A DNA stretch of 64,000 nucleotides from JALZUE01 sp051251725 (lineage in GTDB: Bacteria; Pseudomonadota; Gammaproteobacteria; Enterobacterales; Alteromonadaceae). The position numbers and the translations under genes were made by a program. The notes below the pieces were generated by a model that was not told the DNA's origin, ran no database searches, and saw only the letters and a list, made by a program, of their open reading frames with translations. The stretch is from positions 186,001 through 250,000 of the forward strand of contig JBPOFN010000001.1 of assembly GCA_051251725.1 (NCBI GenBank). Direction: 5' to 3'. Shown here one piece after another: positions 45,857-55,046 of this stretch. Within the stretch, counting starts at the first letter, position 1, and every line of letters begins with the position of its first letter.

Positions 45857-46147
45857 TTATTCTACAATCGCTAAAATATCGCCTTCACTAAGGATTAATA
45901 CTTCTTCACCATCAATTTTTTCAGTTTTAACGCCGTAGCCTTCACTGAAAATAACTTGGTCGCCGACTTTTACGTCTAAAGCGCGAATGTCACCGCTTTC
46001 TAATAAACGGCCGTTACCAACTGCGATTACTTCACCGCGAGTTGATTTTTCAGCAGCGCTACCAGTTAATACAATACCGCCAGCAGACTTTGATTCTACT
46101 TCTTTACGTTTGATGATTACGCGATCATGTAATGGACGAATGCTCAT
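45857..46147 (-). CDS. groES: Co-chaperonin GroES
   Basis: 96 residues, MSIRPLHDRVIIKRKEVESK with the mobile loop KSAGGIVLTGSAAEKST and the roof loop region, ending in LSEGDILAIVE; full-length 10-kDa lid of GroEL. First gene of the operon with groEL. GGAGA lies before the start. A sigma-32-like promoter is visible upstream. Confidence 0.99.
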   Translation of the reverse strand: MSIRPLHDRVIIKRKEVESKSAGGIVLTGSAAEKSTRGEVIAVGNGRLLESGDIRALDVKVGDQVIFSEGYGVKTEKIDGEEVLILSEGDILAIVE

Positions 46148-46194
46148 TTATCTTCTCCGATAATATGTTTGGGTTAAAAGTTTTTGTTGTTCAA

Positions 46195-46223
46195 TAGATA
46201 AGGACTTATTTTGTCAAAACAAG
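46195..46223 (-). promoter_or_regulatory. Candidate heat-shock (sigma-32-like) promoter of groES-groEL
   Basis: On the minus strand CTTGTTT (from 46223) is followed after 13 nt by CCTTATCTA (46203-46195), close to the sigma-32 pattern CTTGAA - 13 to 17 nt - CCCCATNTA, and 48 bp before the start codon. No CIRCE element is seen. Confidence 0.45.
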
Positions 46224-46240
46224 TCCAGAGGTGAAGTTTT

Positions 46241-46756
46241 TTACTCTTTTCGTTCAAATTCACCTTCGATGGTATTGCCTTTATTTAGGTTTGCTGGCTC
46301 TTTTTTTATATCTTGCTGCTGCGCTGATTCAAATGGGTTACTTTGATGGCTGCCTGAGTGTGAACTTTGATGAAAACTAAAGTGGGCATTACCGCCTTGC
46401 TGTGTTGACATATGTCGCTGTACATTTTTAATCAGCAATTGTCTAAACTGAGGCACTAATAGCAATAAACCAAAAGCGTCAGTGACAAAACCTGGGGTGA
46501 TTAATAAGACCCCAGCAATTAATAATAAGAAGCCGGCAACAATTTCATCTGACGGCGCTTCGCCGCGCGCCATTTTCTCTTGTACTGATTGCATGGTTGC
46601 TAAACCTTGTTGGCGAACATTTTTAGCGCCAAGCCAAGCGGTAATAATGACAATACCGACGGTTGGCCAAGCACCTAAAATAGCACCTACTTGCATCAAT
46701 ACGGCAATTTCAATTATCGGAATAACAATAAAAAGCACAAACAAAACGCGAAACAT
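46241..46756 (-). CDS. fxsA: FxsA family membrane protein
   Basis: A 171-residue FxsA protein: helix FVLFIVIPIIEIAVLMQVG, the amphipathic TVGIVIITAWLGAKNVRQQGL segment, a second helix pair (GFLLLIAGVLLITPGFVTDAFGLLLLVP) and a His/Ser/Gln-rich cytoplasmic tail. In E. coli, overproduced FxsA stops F-plasmid exclusion of phage T7; native role unknown. Next to groES, as in many gammaproteobacteria. Confidence 0.94.
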   Translation of the reverse strand: MFRVLFVLFIVIPIIEIAVLMQVGAILGAWPTVGIVIITAWLGAKNVRQQGLATMQSVQEKMARGEAPSDEIVAGFLLLIAGVLLITPGFVTDAFGLLLLVPQFRQLLIKNVQRHMSTQQGGNAHFSFHQSSHSGSHQSNPFESAQQQDIKKEPANLNKGNTIEGEFERKE

Positions 46757-47012
46757 AAAAATCCAAAGGGAAAAAAATAAAACTGATGAAACAATTATGA
46801 GGGTAGTTAGGTCTTTTTCAACTGAAAGTTATGTAACTAAATGCAATATTGTTCTAAGTGCAGAGAGTGAACGACACTATTTGCCTGACAAAATACAGTG
46901 TAAGATAATCAACCAAAACAGCCTATAAACTTTAAGTGCTTGTTTTAATCTGTATTAAAGTTGTATGACCTTAGCGAAAGACCGAAATCAATAACCTATT
47001 AAGAAGTAATTA

Positions 47013-48893
47013 ATGAAAAATGTCATCGTATTTTTAACACTCTTATTTACCGGCCTATTTTCTTTTGGGCAATTAACGATTGCTCAAGCAGCTCAAGATT
47101 CCATTTTTGATACCGCCAGCACCTTATTTAGCAATGACGACGAATTCTTAAAAGTAGATGAAGCTTTTGTTTTCGATTTTTATCAAAAAGGTAACAAGCT
47201 TGAGCTCAGCTTTAATGTTAAAGATGGCTATTATTTATATCAACATCAATTTAAATTTAGCACTGAAAACGCGACAACCAGTGCCATTAATTTACCTAAG
47301 GGTATTGAACACAACGATGAATATTTTGGTCTACAAGAAATTTATCTGACGCCATTAACACTAATGATCAATATCGAACAAGCCAGTGAGAATGCAAGCC
47401 TGACTGTACGTTATCAAGGATGTGCTAAAAAAGGATTATGTTATCCGCCAACCTCAAAGAAAATCCCATTAGATCAAGTAATGGCAAGTTTAGCTAAGTC
47501 AGAAAAAACAACAGAAGTACCTCAAGCTAATGCTAACGCTAACGATATTTTATCGGGCTTAGCCGCAAGCGATGATAGTGCGAAAAATTCACCGGCCACA
47601 GAAAGCACCAACCTAAACAATGCTGGCCAAAGCGAACAATTTGAACTTGCCGATATGTTAGCCGGTGATAGTTTAGTGGTTACATTAATCGCCTTTTTCA
47701 TTTTAGGTTTAGGCTTGTCGTTTACTCCTTGTGTATTCCCTATGTACCCTATACTTACTGGTATTATTGTTGGCCAAGGGAAAAGCTTATCAAATAAAAA
47801 AGCGTTTAGTTTATCGTTCTTTTACGTGCAAGGTATGGCGATAACTTACACTATTTTAGGTATTGTGGTTGCACTTGCAGGGGCACAATTTCAAGCCATG
47901 TTCCAGCACCCAGCGGTACTTATTACGCTGAGTATATTGTTTATCTTTTTAGCCTTATCAATGTTTGGCGCCTTTAATCTAGCGTTACCTTCAAGTTGGC
48001 AAAACAAACTCAACAACTTAAGCAACAGCCAAAAAGGCGGTTCAATTTTTGGCGTAATGGCAATGGGCGCAATTTCAGGCTTGGTAGCCTCACCTTGTAC
48101 CACAGCACCTTTAACTGGGGCACTAATCTTCATTGCTGAAAGTGGTGACATCCTGACAGGTGCGGCTGCGCTTTACACTTTAAGTTTAGGTATGGGATTA
48201 CCGTTATTAGTATTAGGTAGCTCGGGTGGCAAAATACTACCTAAAGCCGGTAACTGGATGAATATCATTAAAAATATTTTTGGTTTGTTATTACTTGCGG
48301 TACCAATTTTCTTATTAGAGCGTTTTATTCCTGAGCTAGCGGCACAAATTCTTTGGGCATTATTAGCCATTGCGGCCGGTAGTTATTTTTATCTCGCTAA
48401 CAGCCAAACCGATAAAACACTTTTTCACGGCGTGCGTTTCGCTTTAATCTTTATTTTATTATTTTTTGGCGCTAATAAATTGTATCAAACGGTGTTTCCG
48501 CCAATGATGCACGCACCCGCGGTTGAATTAAATAGCTTTGTACCGGTCGATAACTTAGCGCAATTGCGTGAAGAAGTTAATAAAGCAAATCAAGCGGGTA
48601 AAACCGTAATGGTCGACCTTTATGCTGATTGGTGTATTGCCTGTAAGGAATTTGAGCATTTAACTTTTCCTAAACCGAATGTTCAAAAGGCATTGAGTAA
48701 CACGGTATTATTGCAAGTAGATCTAACGGAAACGGGTAGCACAGCAAGTATTGAATTAATGGCCGAGTTTGACGTGTTTGGCTTACCCTCGATTTTATTT
48801 TTTGATCTACAAGGAAATGAGCTGATCAACAAACGGGTAACGGGCTTTATGGCGGCAGATGAATTTACGCAGCACTTAAACAGTTTTTTATAG
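47013..48893 (+). CDS. dsbD: Thiol:disulfide interchange protein DsbD
   Basis: DsbD carries electrons from cytoplasmic thioredoxin to periplasmic DsbC/DsbG and cytochrome c maturation. 626 residues in three parts: signal peptide and N-terminal domain with Cys137/Cys143 (CAKKGLCYPP), a membrane domain with Cys240 (FTPCVFPMYP) and Cys362 (ASPCTTAP), and a C-terminal thioredoxin-like domain with C541-x2-C544 (DWCIACKEF). All six redox cysteines are present. A Ser/Asn-rich linker (about 170-215) joins the first two parts. Confidence 0.96.
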   Translation: MKNVIVFLTLLFTGLFSFGQLTIAQAAQDSIFDTASTLFSNDDEFLKVDEAFVFDFYQKGNKLELSFNVKDGYYLYQHQFKFSTENATTSAINLPKGIEHNDEYFGLQEIYLTPLTLMINIEQASENASLTVRYQGCAKKGLCYPPTSKKIPLDQVMASLAKSEKTTEVPQANANANDILSGLAASDDSAKNSPATESTNLNNAGQSEQFELADMLAGDSLVVTLIAFFILGLGLSFTPCVFPMYPILTGIIVGQGKSLSNKKAFSLSFFYVQGMAITYTILGIVVALAGAQFQAMFQHPAVLITLSILFIFLALSMFGAFNLALPSSWQNKLNNLSNSQKGGSIFGVMAMGAISGLVASPCTTAPLTGALIFIAESGDILTGAAALYTLSLGMGLPLLVLGSSGGKILPKAGNWMNIIKNIFGLLLLAVPIFLLERFIPELAAQILWALLAIAAGSYFYLANSQTDKTLFHGVRFALIFILLFFGANKLYQTVFPPMMHAPAVELNSFVPVDNLAQLREEVNKANQAGKTVMVDLYADWCIACKEFEHLTFPKPNVQKALSNTVLLQVDLTETGSTASIELMAEFDVFGLPSILFFDLQGNELINKRVTGFMAADEFTQHLNSFL

Positions 48894-48946
48894 TGATTCA
48901 AGTCGCTATTAATTACCTAACTATTAGGCCGTAATAATGACAATTA

Positions 48947-48974
48947 CCTAACTCGGTAAAAATCACGAGTTAGG
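48947..48974. repeat. Hairpin and direct repeats between dsbD and ung
   Basis: CCTAACTCG (48947-48955) pairs with CGAGTTAGG (48966-48974) over a 10-nt loop. The left arm overlaps the second of two direct repeats AATTACCTAACT (48911-48922 and 48942-48953). There is no T-run; it may mark the 3' ends of the convergent genes. Confidence 0.5.
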
Positions 48975-49003
48975 GATTAATATGAGCAAAGATAAACAAT
49001 AAG

Positions 49004-49681
49004 TTAAACCTGCCAGTTGATTGGTGCTTTTCCTAACTTTTCTAAAATTTCATTCGTTTTAGAAAAATGCCGGCAACCAAAAAAGCCGCGATAAGCTGAT
49101 AGTGGCGATGGATGTGGTCCTTGAATAACAAAATGCTTGTCTTGATCAATTGATTTACCTTTTTTCTGTGCATGCGCGCCCCACAAAATAAAAATTAGCT
49201 TTTCACTTTGTGAATTCAAGCGCTCGATAACATTCGCGGTAAATTGCTCCCAACCTAAATGCTTATGTGAATGTGCTTTGCCCGCCTCGACCGTTAACAC
49301 GGTATTTAATAATAACACCCCTTGCTCTGCCCAGGGTTGTAAATAGCCATGTTCAGGAACAGTAAAACCATCAATATCGGTAGCAAGTTCTTTGTAAATA
49401 TTCACTAATGAGGGCGGCGGTTTAACGCCTGGCAACACCGAAAAGCTTAAGCCGTGTGCTTGGTTTTCACCGTGATAAGGATCTTGTCCGATGATAACAA
49501 CTTTTACCTCTTGAAAAGCTGTACTTTGAAAAGCGCTAAAAACATCGGTGTTTTGTGGGTAAACAGTTACCCCCTTAGCTCGTTGTTGTTCAACATAAGC
49601 TAAGGTGTCGGTTAAATATGGCTGCTTTTTTTCTTGGGCAATAAAATCTTGCCAAGTTAAGTCGGTGCTAGCGTTGCTCAT
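49004..49681 (-). CDS. ung: Uracil-DNA glycosylase
   Basis: Family 1 UDG, 225 residues, removing uracil from DNA. Motifs: GQDPYHGENQAHGLSFSV with the catalytic Asp, LLLNTVLTVEAGKAHSHK, LIFILWGAHAQKK and GPHPSPLSAYRGFFGCRHFSKTN with the His and Leu-loop. The ATG at 49681 (MSNASTDLTW) is chosen because the 49696 start is TTG without better support. Gene is convergent with dsbD. Confidence 0.97.
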   Translation of the reverse strand: MSNASTDLTWQDFIAQEKKQPYLTDTLAYVEQQRAKGVTVYPQNTDVFSAFQSTAFQEVKVVIIGQDPYHGENQAHGLSFSVLPGVKPPPSLVNIYKELATDIDGFTVPEHGYLQPWAEQGVLLLNTVLTVEAGKAHSHKHLGWEQFTANVIERLNSQSEKLIFILWGAHAQKKGKSIDQDKHFVIQGPHPSPLSAYRGFFGCRHFSKTNEILEKLGKAPINWQV

Positions 49682-49735
49682 TTCGATAATTCCCAATAAT
49701 TATGACTAAGATTATAGCCAAAACGAGAGCGAGAA

Positions 49736-52177
49736 TTAAGATTCAGTTGGGCAATCGGCGTGTGTTTTCCAATAACCATTGGTAATATGCTTAGTGATAA
49801 AGTCATAAATTTCTGTTTCAGGGATCGGTTTAGAAAAATAATATCCTTGAATAATATCACAATTATTTTCAGTTAAAGAACGCAACTGAGCGCTAGTTTC
49901 AACCCCTTCAGCAACAACAGTAAGTTCTAAGTTTTTCACCATAGCTATAGTTGAAAGAATAATTTGATGATCAGCTTTATTTTCTAACATACCAAAAACA
50001 AAGCTTTTATCTATTTTAATGACATCAACTGGCATTTTTTTCAAGTACGATAATGACGAATAACCGGTGCCAAAATCATCAATAGCAAAGCTAAAACCTA
50101 ACAGTTTTAGTTCATTCATCATGTCAATCGTGTGATTTACATCTTTAACCAATGTTTGCTCGGTAAGTTCCAGTTCAAAATGACTTGGTGATAAATTAAA
50201 CTCAGCCAACAAACTTTGTAAATATGACTTTAAATTAGGATCTGAGAACTGCCCTGCTGATAAATTTATCGCTATGCGCATATCGCAATAACCTAGTGCT
50301 TTAAACACAGTGACCACTTCAAAACAGCGCTTCATAACCCAATAACCGAGTTCAATCATATGTTCTGAGTTTTCTAAAATAGGAATAAAGTCATCTGGTG
50401 AAATCATTCCGCGCTCTGGATGCTGCCATCTTAATAACGCTTCAAAGCCATAAAGCTTATGATCCTTGGCGGTTATTTGTGGTTGTAAACTAATGCTAAA
50501 CTGCTGCTTGATTAACGCTTGTCTAACTTCATTTTCCATAAATACACGTTGAGCAACTTTATTATACATATCAGTATGGTAGACATGATATTGTGCGCCG
50601 CCGTGATCTTTGGCTTCATACATAGCAATATCTGCAAAACTAATTAACGAATCCGCTTTAATATCATCTTGATCAGAGACAACAATACCAATACTGGTTG
50701 AAACATAAAAAAGGCTCGCGTCTAATTTAATTGGCTGGCGAAATTTTTCTATTATTTTTTCGGCCACTTCAATAACTTGCTCTAAGTAGCTGATTTGATG
50801 AAGTACGACAACAAATTCATCCCCGCCAAAGCGACAGACCAAATCGGTATTTCTAACACTTTCGCGAATACGATTTGCTGCTTCCATTAATAAGCGATCA
50901 CCTTCACCATGACCATGGCTGTCGTTCACTTTTTTAAAGTCATCTAAATCTAAAAAAAGCACTGCTATTTTATGTTCACTCAAAGCTAGTTTAGCGACTT
51001 GTTTTTTCAGTGAAAAATTAAGCATATTGCGATTAGGCAACCCAGTTAAGATGTCGTACATAGCAATATTTTCGAGTTCTTTCGTTTTTTGCTCTACTTC
51101 AAGGTTTAACTTTTCAAGCTCAACACTAAGCTCACCAGTTGAGTTCGCTAAGACATCAAATTCATCTTCAAACATACTGCTAGAAGATAAATCAATGTCA
51201 CGAAATTGACTAAACTCCCTACGCGATAACATTGGCAGTGCATGCGATAAGGTCAGTAACTTAGAGGTAAAAGGGTTAATGATAAAATATATTAGGATCG
51301 CAACGGCAATAAAAACAACAAAAATAGTTAATAAAAACAGATCGCGATTACGTTTGTTTTGACCTCTAAGTTTAGTAACGTCCTCAATCAATGTCAGGGT
51401 ATATATAGAGTCTTTCGTTTCAGCTAAAAATAGAAAATTGGCTAAATAGAAGCTTTCTTCTACAGATAAAATTTCACCTTGATTAGCAATATGGTTAAAT
51501 GAAATGGCACTGTCTTTTAGGTTAATTAATTGATCTGTTAGTCTTTTATTAGATGTTGAAACTACGGTAATTTGTTGAAAATGATTAAAACCTAACTGTG
51601 GGATTTTCAAAATCGCCACATCACGATCCAAGACAGAATTAATGGCATAAAGAATATCCACCAAAGACGCGGTTAATGACACTACCGCCACTTCACCTTC
51701 AAAGTTCAGCAACGGTATTGAAATCAGTTGCACGCAGGTATCTAAACAATATATTTCTTCTACTGGCTGCTGGATCGCTAAAACTTTTTTAGTATTTTTA
51801 AGCACCTGCGGCGATATCTTATCGGTTCCGTATAAAACAGCACCTGATTTTACTAACCAAATATTTTCAATATTAAAGTGCATTTGCAAACCGTCGTATT
51901 GTTTTTCTAACGACTGGGCAAAGCTGACAAAGTCACCTTTATCTTGTAATTGATTTATATCTGAAAATGACTCTAGCCATGCCGTTAATTGCGACTTAAG
52001 TTGGCCGACATGTTGTTCTAACTGTAATTCGCCTTGCTTTAATGTTTCCACTTGATGTTGTTTAAAATCACCTTCTAAACGCTCAAGTGAATACCAAGAA
52101 TAGCCAGCACTAATCACTAAAAGTATAGTTAATATTAAAAACAACAACTTGCTTGGAACACTAATAAACAATCGCAT
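49736..52177 (-). CDS. Membrane-bound GGDEF-EAL protein (c-di-GMP synthase/phosphodiesterase)
   Basis: An 813-residue two-helix sensor: TM1 at about 10-30, a periplasmic domain of about 245 residues, TM2 at about 275-297, a short coiled coil, GGDEF domain with intact RFGGDEF (about 451-455) and EAL domain with GFEALLRW (near 577), NLSAGQF, ELTEQ, DDFGTGYSS, IKIDKSF and EGVETS. Both active sites look complete, so it may make and break c-di-GMP depending on input. It follows the barrel gene by 3 nt, third in an operon whose first gene is a PstS-like binding protein. Its stop is 54 bp before the ung start region. Confidence 0.93.
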   Translation of the reverse strand: MRLFISVPSKLLFLILTILLVISAGYSWYSLERLEGDFKQHQVETLKQGELQLEQHVGQLKSQLTAWLESFSDINQLQDKGDFVSFAQSLEKQYDGLQMHFNIENIWLVKSGAVLYGTDKISPQVLKNTKKVLAIQQPVEEIYCLDTCVQLISIPLLNFEGEVAVVSLTASLVDILYAINSVLDRDVAILKIPQLGFNHFQQITVVSTSNKRLTDQLINLKDSAISFNHIANQGEILSVEESFYLANFLFLAETKDSIYTLTLIEDVTKLRGQNKRNRDLFLLTIFVVFIAVAILIYFIINPFTSKLLTLSHALPMLSRREFSQFRDIDLSSSSMFEDEFDVLANSTGELSVELEKLNLEVEQKTKELENIAMYDILTGLPNRNMLNFSLKKQVAKLALSEHKIAVLFLDLDDFKKVNDSHGHGEGDRLLMEAANRIRESVRNTDLVCRFGGDEFVVVLHQISYLEQVIEVAEKIIEKFRQPIKLDASLFYVSTSIGIVVSDQDDIKADSLISFADIAMYEAKDHGGAQYHVYHTDMYNKVAQRVFMENEVRQALIKQQFSISLQPQITAKDHKLYGFEALLRWQHPERGMISPDDFIPILENSEHMIELGYWVMKRCFEVVTVFKALGYCDMRIAINLSAGQFSDPNLKSYLQSLLAEFNLSPSHFELELTEQTLVKDVNHTIDMMNELKLLGFSFAIDDFGTGYSSLSYLKKMPVDVIKIDKSFVFGMLENKADHQIILSTIAMVKNLELTVVAEGVETSAQLRSLTENNCDIIQGYYFSKPIPETEIYDFITKHITNGYWKTHADCPTES

Positions 52178-52180
52178 AAT

Positions 52181-53365
52181 TTAAAACCAATGAGTTAATT
52201 GTACGGCGGTAAGTTGCCAATGCTCGTTTGGATTAGCAACAGGATCAGGAATGATTAACGGTGTTAACCGAGCGGTTCCTTTAACCCAATGATGTTCAAG
52301 TTGCAGTGAAATATTACATTGACAATCAAAGTCATAACTAAAGCCAATCGTATTGTCATGTTGAAAACCAAAATAGGCAGGGGTCATACCAAGAGTTAAT
52401 GCTGCTAATTCATTACCACTTTTATCATTTTTATTAGCGAAGTATCGTTCATAACGAAACATAACTTGTGCGTTCGGTGACATTTTATATTCAGTTTGAA
52501 TAAAGCCTCCTTGTCCTGTCGTTGTCCGTTCAAAAGCTGGAAATAAAACACCTGTGATCGCCATGGTTTCTTGTAATAACTCGGCACTTATTGACCATTT
52601 TTCACCAAAGTATTCAGCATTAAAGTAATAACGTCGTAATTTTAATTTACCATCGGATAAAAAGTCCCCTATGTTTTTTTCATAGACAAAATCAGCGTCT
52701 GTCATCGCAGCGCCAAATCGCCAAGGTAAAACAGCTGGCTGCCAATAGGCACTGACTTGCAGATCATTATTATGCTCGAGCTTTCCTTGTGCGCCAGCGG
52801 TTAATATACTTTTAGTATCCGCCGTTGTTAAAGAGGACTTTGCGGAGCTGATGGTTAAATCAATTTCACCAATATGCTCTGAAGAATATTTATGGGCAAA
52901 GGCGATACCATCACCACCAACAGACATATCACGTGTGCCATCAAAATAAACCGATTGCGGCAGAATAATCGATGGCCGAGTCATAGGAACATCCCGAGTA
53001 CTGGAATATAACCAATGATAGTTTTTTATCCGGCCAATATAAAAATGGCTTTGGGAGTGCTCATCATTATAAAAATTCCAATCTGCCAACAGATAATCAA
53101 GCCTCGCCCCTTCATCAAAGCGATTACCGGCATTTAAATAAACTGCTTGCCCTGCAATGCGAAAATTAGAGGTGAATTGATAAGAAGCATTTAAGCCAAT
53201 CTCAGTTAAATCAAACGAAATATCATTGTTGTCATTAACAAAACTACTACCTTTATTTTGCACTAAACCTTGTGATAAAAAGCCATTAACCTTGAGTTTA
53301 GAGGCTAATGCTGGATTTATAACTAATGCGCACAGCAGGCAGCATAGTCGTGATAAATAAATCAT
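52181..53365 (-). CDS. Outer-membrane beta-barrel protein (porin-like)
   Basis: A 394-residue exported protein. Signal peptide MIYLSRLCCLLCALVINPALAS, then strand-like alternating segments (KLKVNGFLSQGLVQ, ASYQFTSNFRIAGQAVYL, HFYIGRIKNYHWLYSS) and a C-terminal Trp-Phe (LTAVQLTHWF), the usual end of an outer-membrane barrel. The frame is open to 53395, but ATG at 53365 gives a clean signal peptide and a 4-nt gap after the preceding stop. It sits between the binding-protein gene and the GGDEF-EAL gene in one operon. I do not recognise a subfamily; loop Cys residues (CQCN) are present. Confidence 0.8.
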   Translation of the reverse strand: MIYLSRLCCLLCALVINPALASKLKVNGFLSQGLVQNKGSSFVNDNNDISFDLTEIGLNASYQFTSNFRIAGQAVYLNAGNRFDEGARLDYLLADWNFYNDEHSQSHFYIGRIKNYHWLYSSTRDVPMTRPSIILPQSVYFDGTRDMSVGGDGIAFAHKYSSEHIGEIDLTISSAKSSLTTADTKSILTAGAQGKLEHNNDLQVSAYWQPAVLPWRFGAAMTDADFVYEKNIGDFLSDGKLKLRRYYFNAEYFGEKWSISAELLQETMAITGVLFPAFERTTTGQGGFIQTEYKMSPNAQVMFRYERYFANKNDKSGNELAALTLGMTPAYFGFQHDNTIGFSYDFDCQCNISLQLEHHWVKGTARLTPLIIPDPVANPNEHWQLTAVQLTHWF

Positions 53366-53369
53366 CGGG

Positions 53370-53792
53370 TTACTCTTTGATTTCAATAACATCAAACGTC
53401 TCCCCTTTTACTAATTTATCAATATAACCAATTGAGCCTGGCGTTTTTTTTACTGCTGCTTTTAATTCATCAATAGAGTTCATCACAATAGGTACCTTAC
53501 CTAATCCTGAATAAGTTAATTTTCGCCATACCCGATCAAGTTGATAGGGAAATATCTTCAAGACATTTTTACTAAATTTTTGATGTAATAAAGCATCACT
53601 TGAGAGTGTATAGACGACTATTGCTTGGCCGTTTTGCCAGTTATGCTGACGCATGGTGTAAATTTGACGAATTTGATAGGTAGTCAGAGAGTTAAAAGGT
53701 AATTGTTGCTTGTTATGAACAATCACTTCTACAGCACCCAGTGAAAAAGACACGGCGAAATAAAATAAGACAAATTGAACTAACTTATTAAT
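53370..53792 (-). CDS. Small PstS-like periplasmic substrate-binding protein, apparent ATT start
   Basis: A 140-residue phosphate-binding-like protein: VEVIVHNKQQLPFNSLTTYQ, IRQIYTMRQHNWQNGQ, the VVYTLSSDALLHQKF and PGSIGYIDKLV segments match the small PstS-like proteins found in Alteromonadales next to c-di-GMP genes. The usual starts in this frame only allow GTG at 53753, which removes the signal peptide. Reading back, an ATT at 53792-53790 preceded by AAGGA with a 7-nt spacer would give INKLVQFVLFYFAVSFSLGA, a good signal peptide. First gene of an operon with the barrel and GGDEF-EAL genes. Ligand unknown. Confidence 0.75.
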   Translation of the reverse strand: MNKLVQFVLFYFAVSFSLGAVEVIVHNKQQLPFNSLTTYQIRQIYTMRQHNWQNGQAIVVYTLSSDALLHQKFSKNVLKIFPYQLDRVWRKLTYSGLGKVPIVMNSIDELKAAVKKTPGSIGYIDKLVKGETFDVIEIKE

Positions 53793-54093
53793 GGAAAAGT
53801 CCTTTTAATTAAACAAGTTTATAAGTGCTTAATTGATATTACTCATTATGGATTAAGATTACTATCAGTGTAAAAATCTTATTTAATATTAGTTTAGTCG
53901 AGATTCAATTATTCTCAACATTCTAAACCACTCAACTGATAAGACCACTAAGTTGCTGCTAATTTCTGCGAAATCACTATAATATGGCAAAAATTTAAAA
54001 GAAATATAAAAAAAAGTCGTTTCAGGTGTTCCCGAATTACTTTTTTTTGATTATCATTCGTGAATATTTATAGAAAATGGCTTTTCTCTGCAA
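53793..54093. other. Divergent promoter region of 301 bp
   Basis: AT-rich DNA between the leftward binding-protein operon and aroQ. It contains the AAGGA site at 53800-53804 for the leftward gene and an A-run/T-run stretch near 54000-54050; no RNA gene or hairpin with T-run was seen. Confidence 0.55.
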
Positions 54094-54543
54094 ATGACGA
54101 CAACTTATAAGATTTTAGTGTTAAATGGCCCCAACTTAAATATGTTGGGGAAAAGAGAGCCTGAAATTTATGGCAAGCAAACACTTGACGAAATAATGTC
54201 GGCTCTAAAAATACAAGCAGCAGCTAAAAACATTGATTTAACCTATTTTCAATCTAATGCCGAGTTTGAGTTAATTAACTCGATTCATGAAGGCTTTCAA
54301 AAAATTGATTTTATTATTATCAATCCTGCTGCTTTCACCCATACCAGTGTGGCACTTAGAGATGCCCTACTGTCTGTTAGCATTCCTTTTATAGAAGTAC
54401 ATTTATCTAATGTACATGCACGAGAAGCATTCAGACATCACTCTTATTTATCAGATAAAGCCCAAGGCGTAATTTGCGGTTTGGGTGCTCATGGTTATTC
54501 GTACGCATTAGATGCGGCGATTAACCATTTAACAAACAAATAA
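54094..54543 (+). CDS. aroQ: Type II 3-dehydroquinate dehydratase
   Basis: Shikimate-pathway enzyme, 149 residues, that dehydrates 3-dehydroquinate by a trans mechanism in a dodecamer. Motifs: LVLNGPNLNMLGKREPEIYG with the catalytic Tyr, FQSNAEFELINSIHE, INPAAFTHTSVALRDAL with catalytic His partner, and EVHLSNVHAREAFRHHSY. Upstream of accB by 27 bp, the standard aroQ-accB-accC order. Confidence 0.97.
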   Translation: MTTTYKILVLNGPNLNMLGKREPEIYGKQTLDEIMSALKIQAAAKNIDLTYFQSNAEFELINSIHEGFQKIDFIIINPAAFTHTSVALRDALLSVSIPFIEVHLSNVHAREAFRHHSYLSDKAQGVICGLGAHGYSYALDAAINHLTNK

Positions 54544-54570
54544 TTTACACAAACATTTAAAGGTGTACCA

Positions 54571-55023
54571 ATGGATATTCGTAAAATAAAAAAACTTATT
54601 GAGTTAGTTGAAGAATCAGGGATTAATGAATTAGAAATCTCTGAAGGTGAAGAATCAGTACGCATCAGCCGTGGCGGACCAGTATACGCTGCTCCTATGA
54701 TGCAACAACAAGCACCAGCTCCTGTTGCTGCTCCTGTCGCTGCTGCTCCTGCTGCACCAGTTGCTGAAGCTGCTCCAGCGGCAATTACTGGCCATGTTGT
54801 TCGTTCACCTATGGTTGGTACTTTCTACGCGTCTGCTTCTCCTGACTCACCTGAGTTTGTTAAAGTGGGTCAACATGTCAATGCTGGTGATACTTTATGT
54901 ATTGTTGAAGCAATGAAAATGATGAACCAAATTGAAGCTGATAAATCTGGTGTTATCAAAGAAGTATTAGCTGGCAATGAAGATGCTATTGAATTTGATC
55001 AACCGCTATTCATCATTGAATAA
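54571..55023 (+). CDS. accB: Acetyl-CoA carboxylase biotin carboxyl carrier protein
   Basis: 150 residues: N-terminal helix pair MDIRKIKKLIELVEESG, an Ala/Pro-rich hinge (about 55-72), and a biotinyl domain with Lys116 in EAMKMMNQIE, the lysine that carries biotin. It moves carboxyl groups between AccC and the AccAD carboxyltransferase in fatty-acid synthesis. Confidence 0.98.
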   Translation: MDIRKIKKLIELVEESGINELEISEGEESVRISRGGPVYAAPMMQQQAPAPVAAPVAAAPAAPVAEAAPAAITGHVVRSPMVGTFYASASPDSPEFVKVGQHVNAGDTLCIVEAMKMMNQIEADKSGVIKEVLAGNEDAIEFDQPLFIIE

Positions 55024-55046
55024 GCCCACACTGTAAGGGTCATTCT

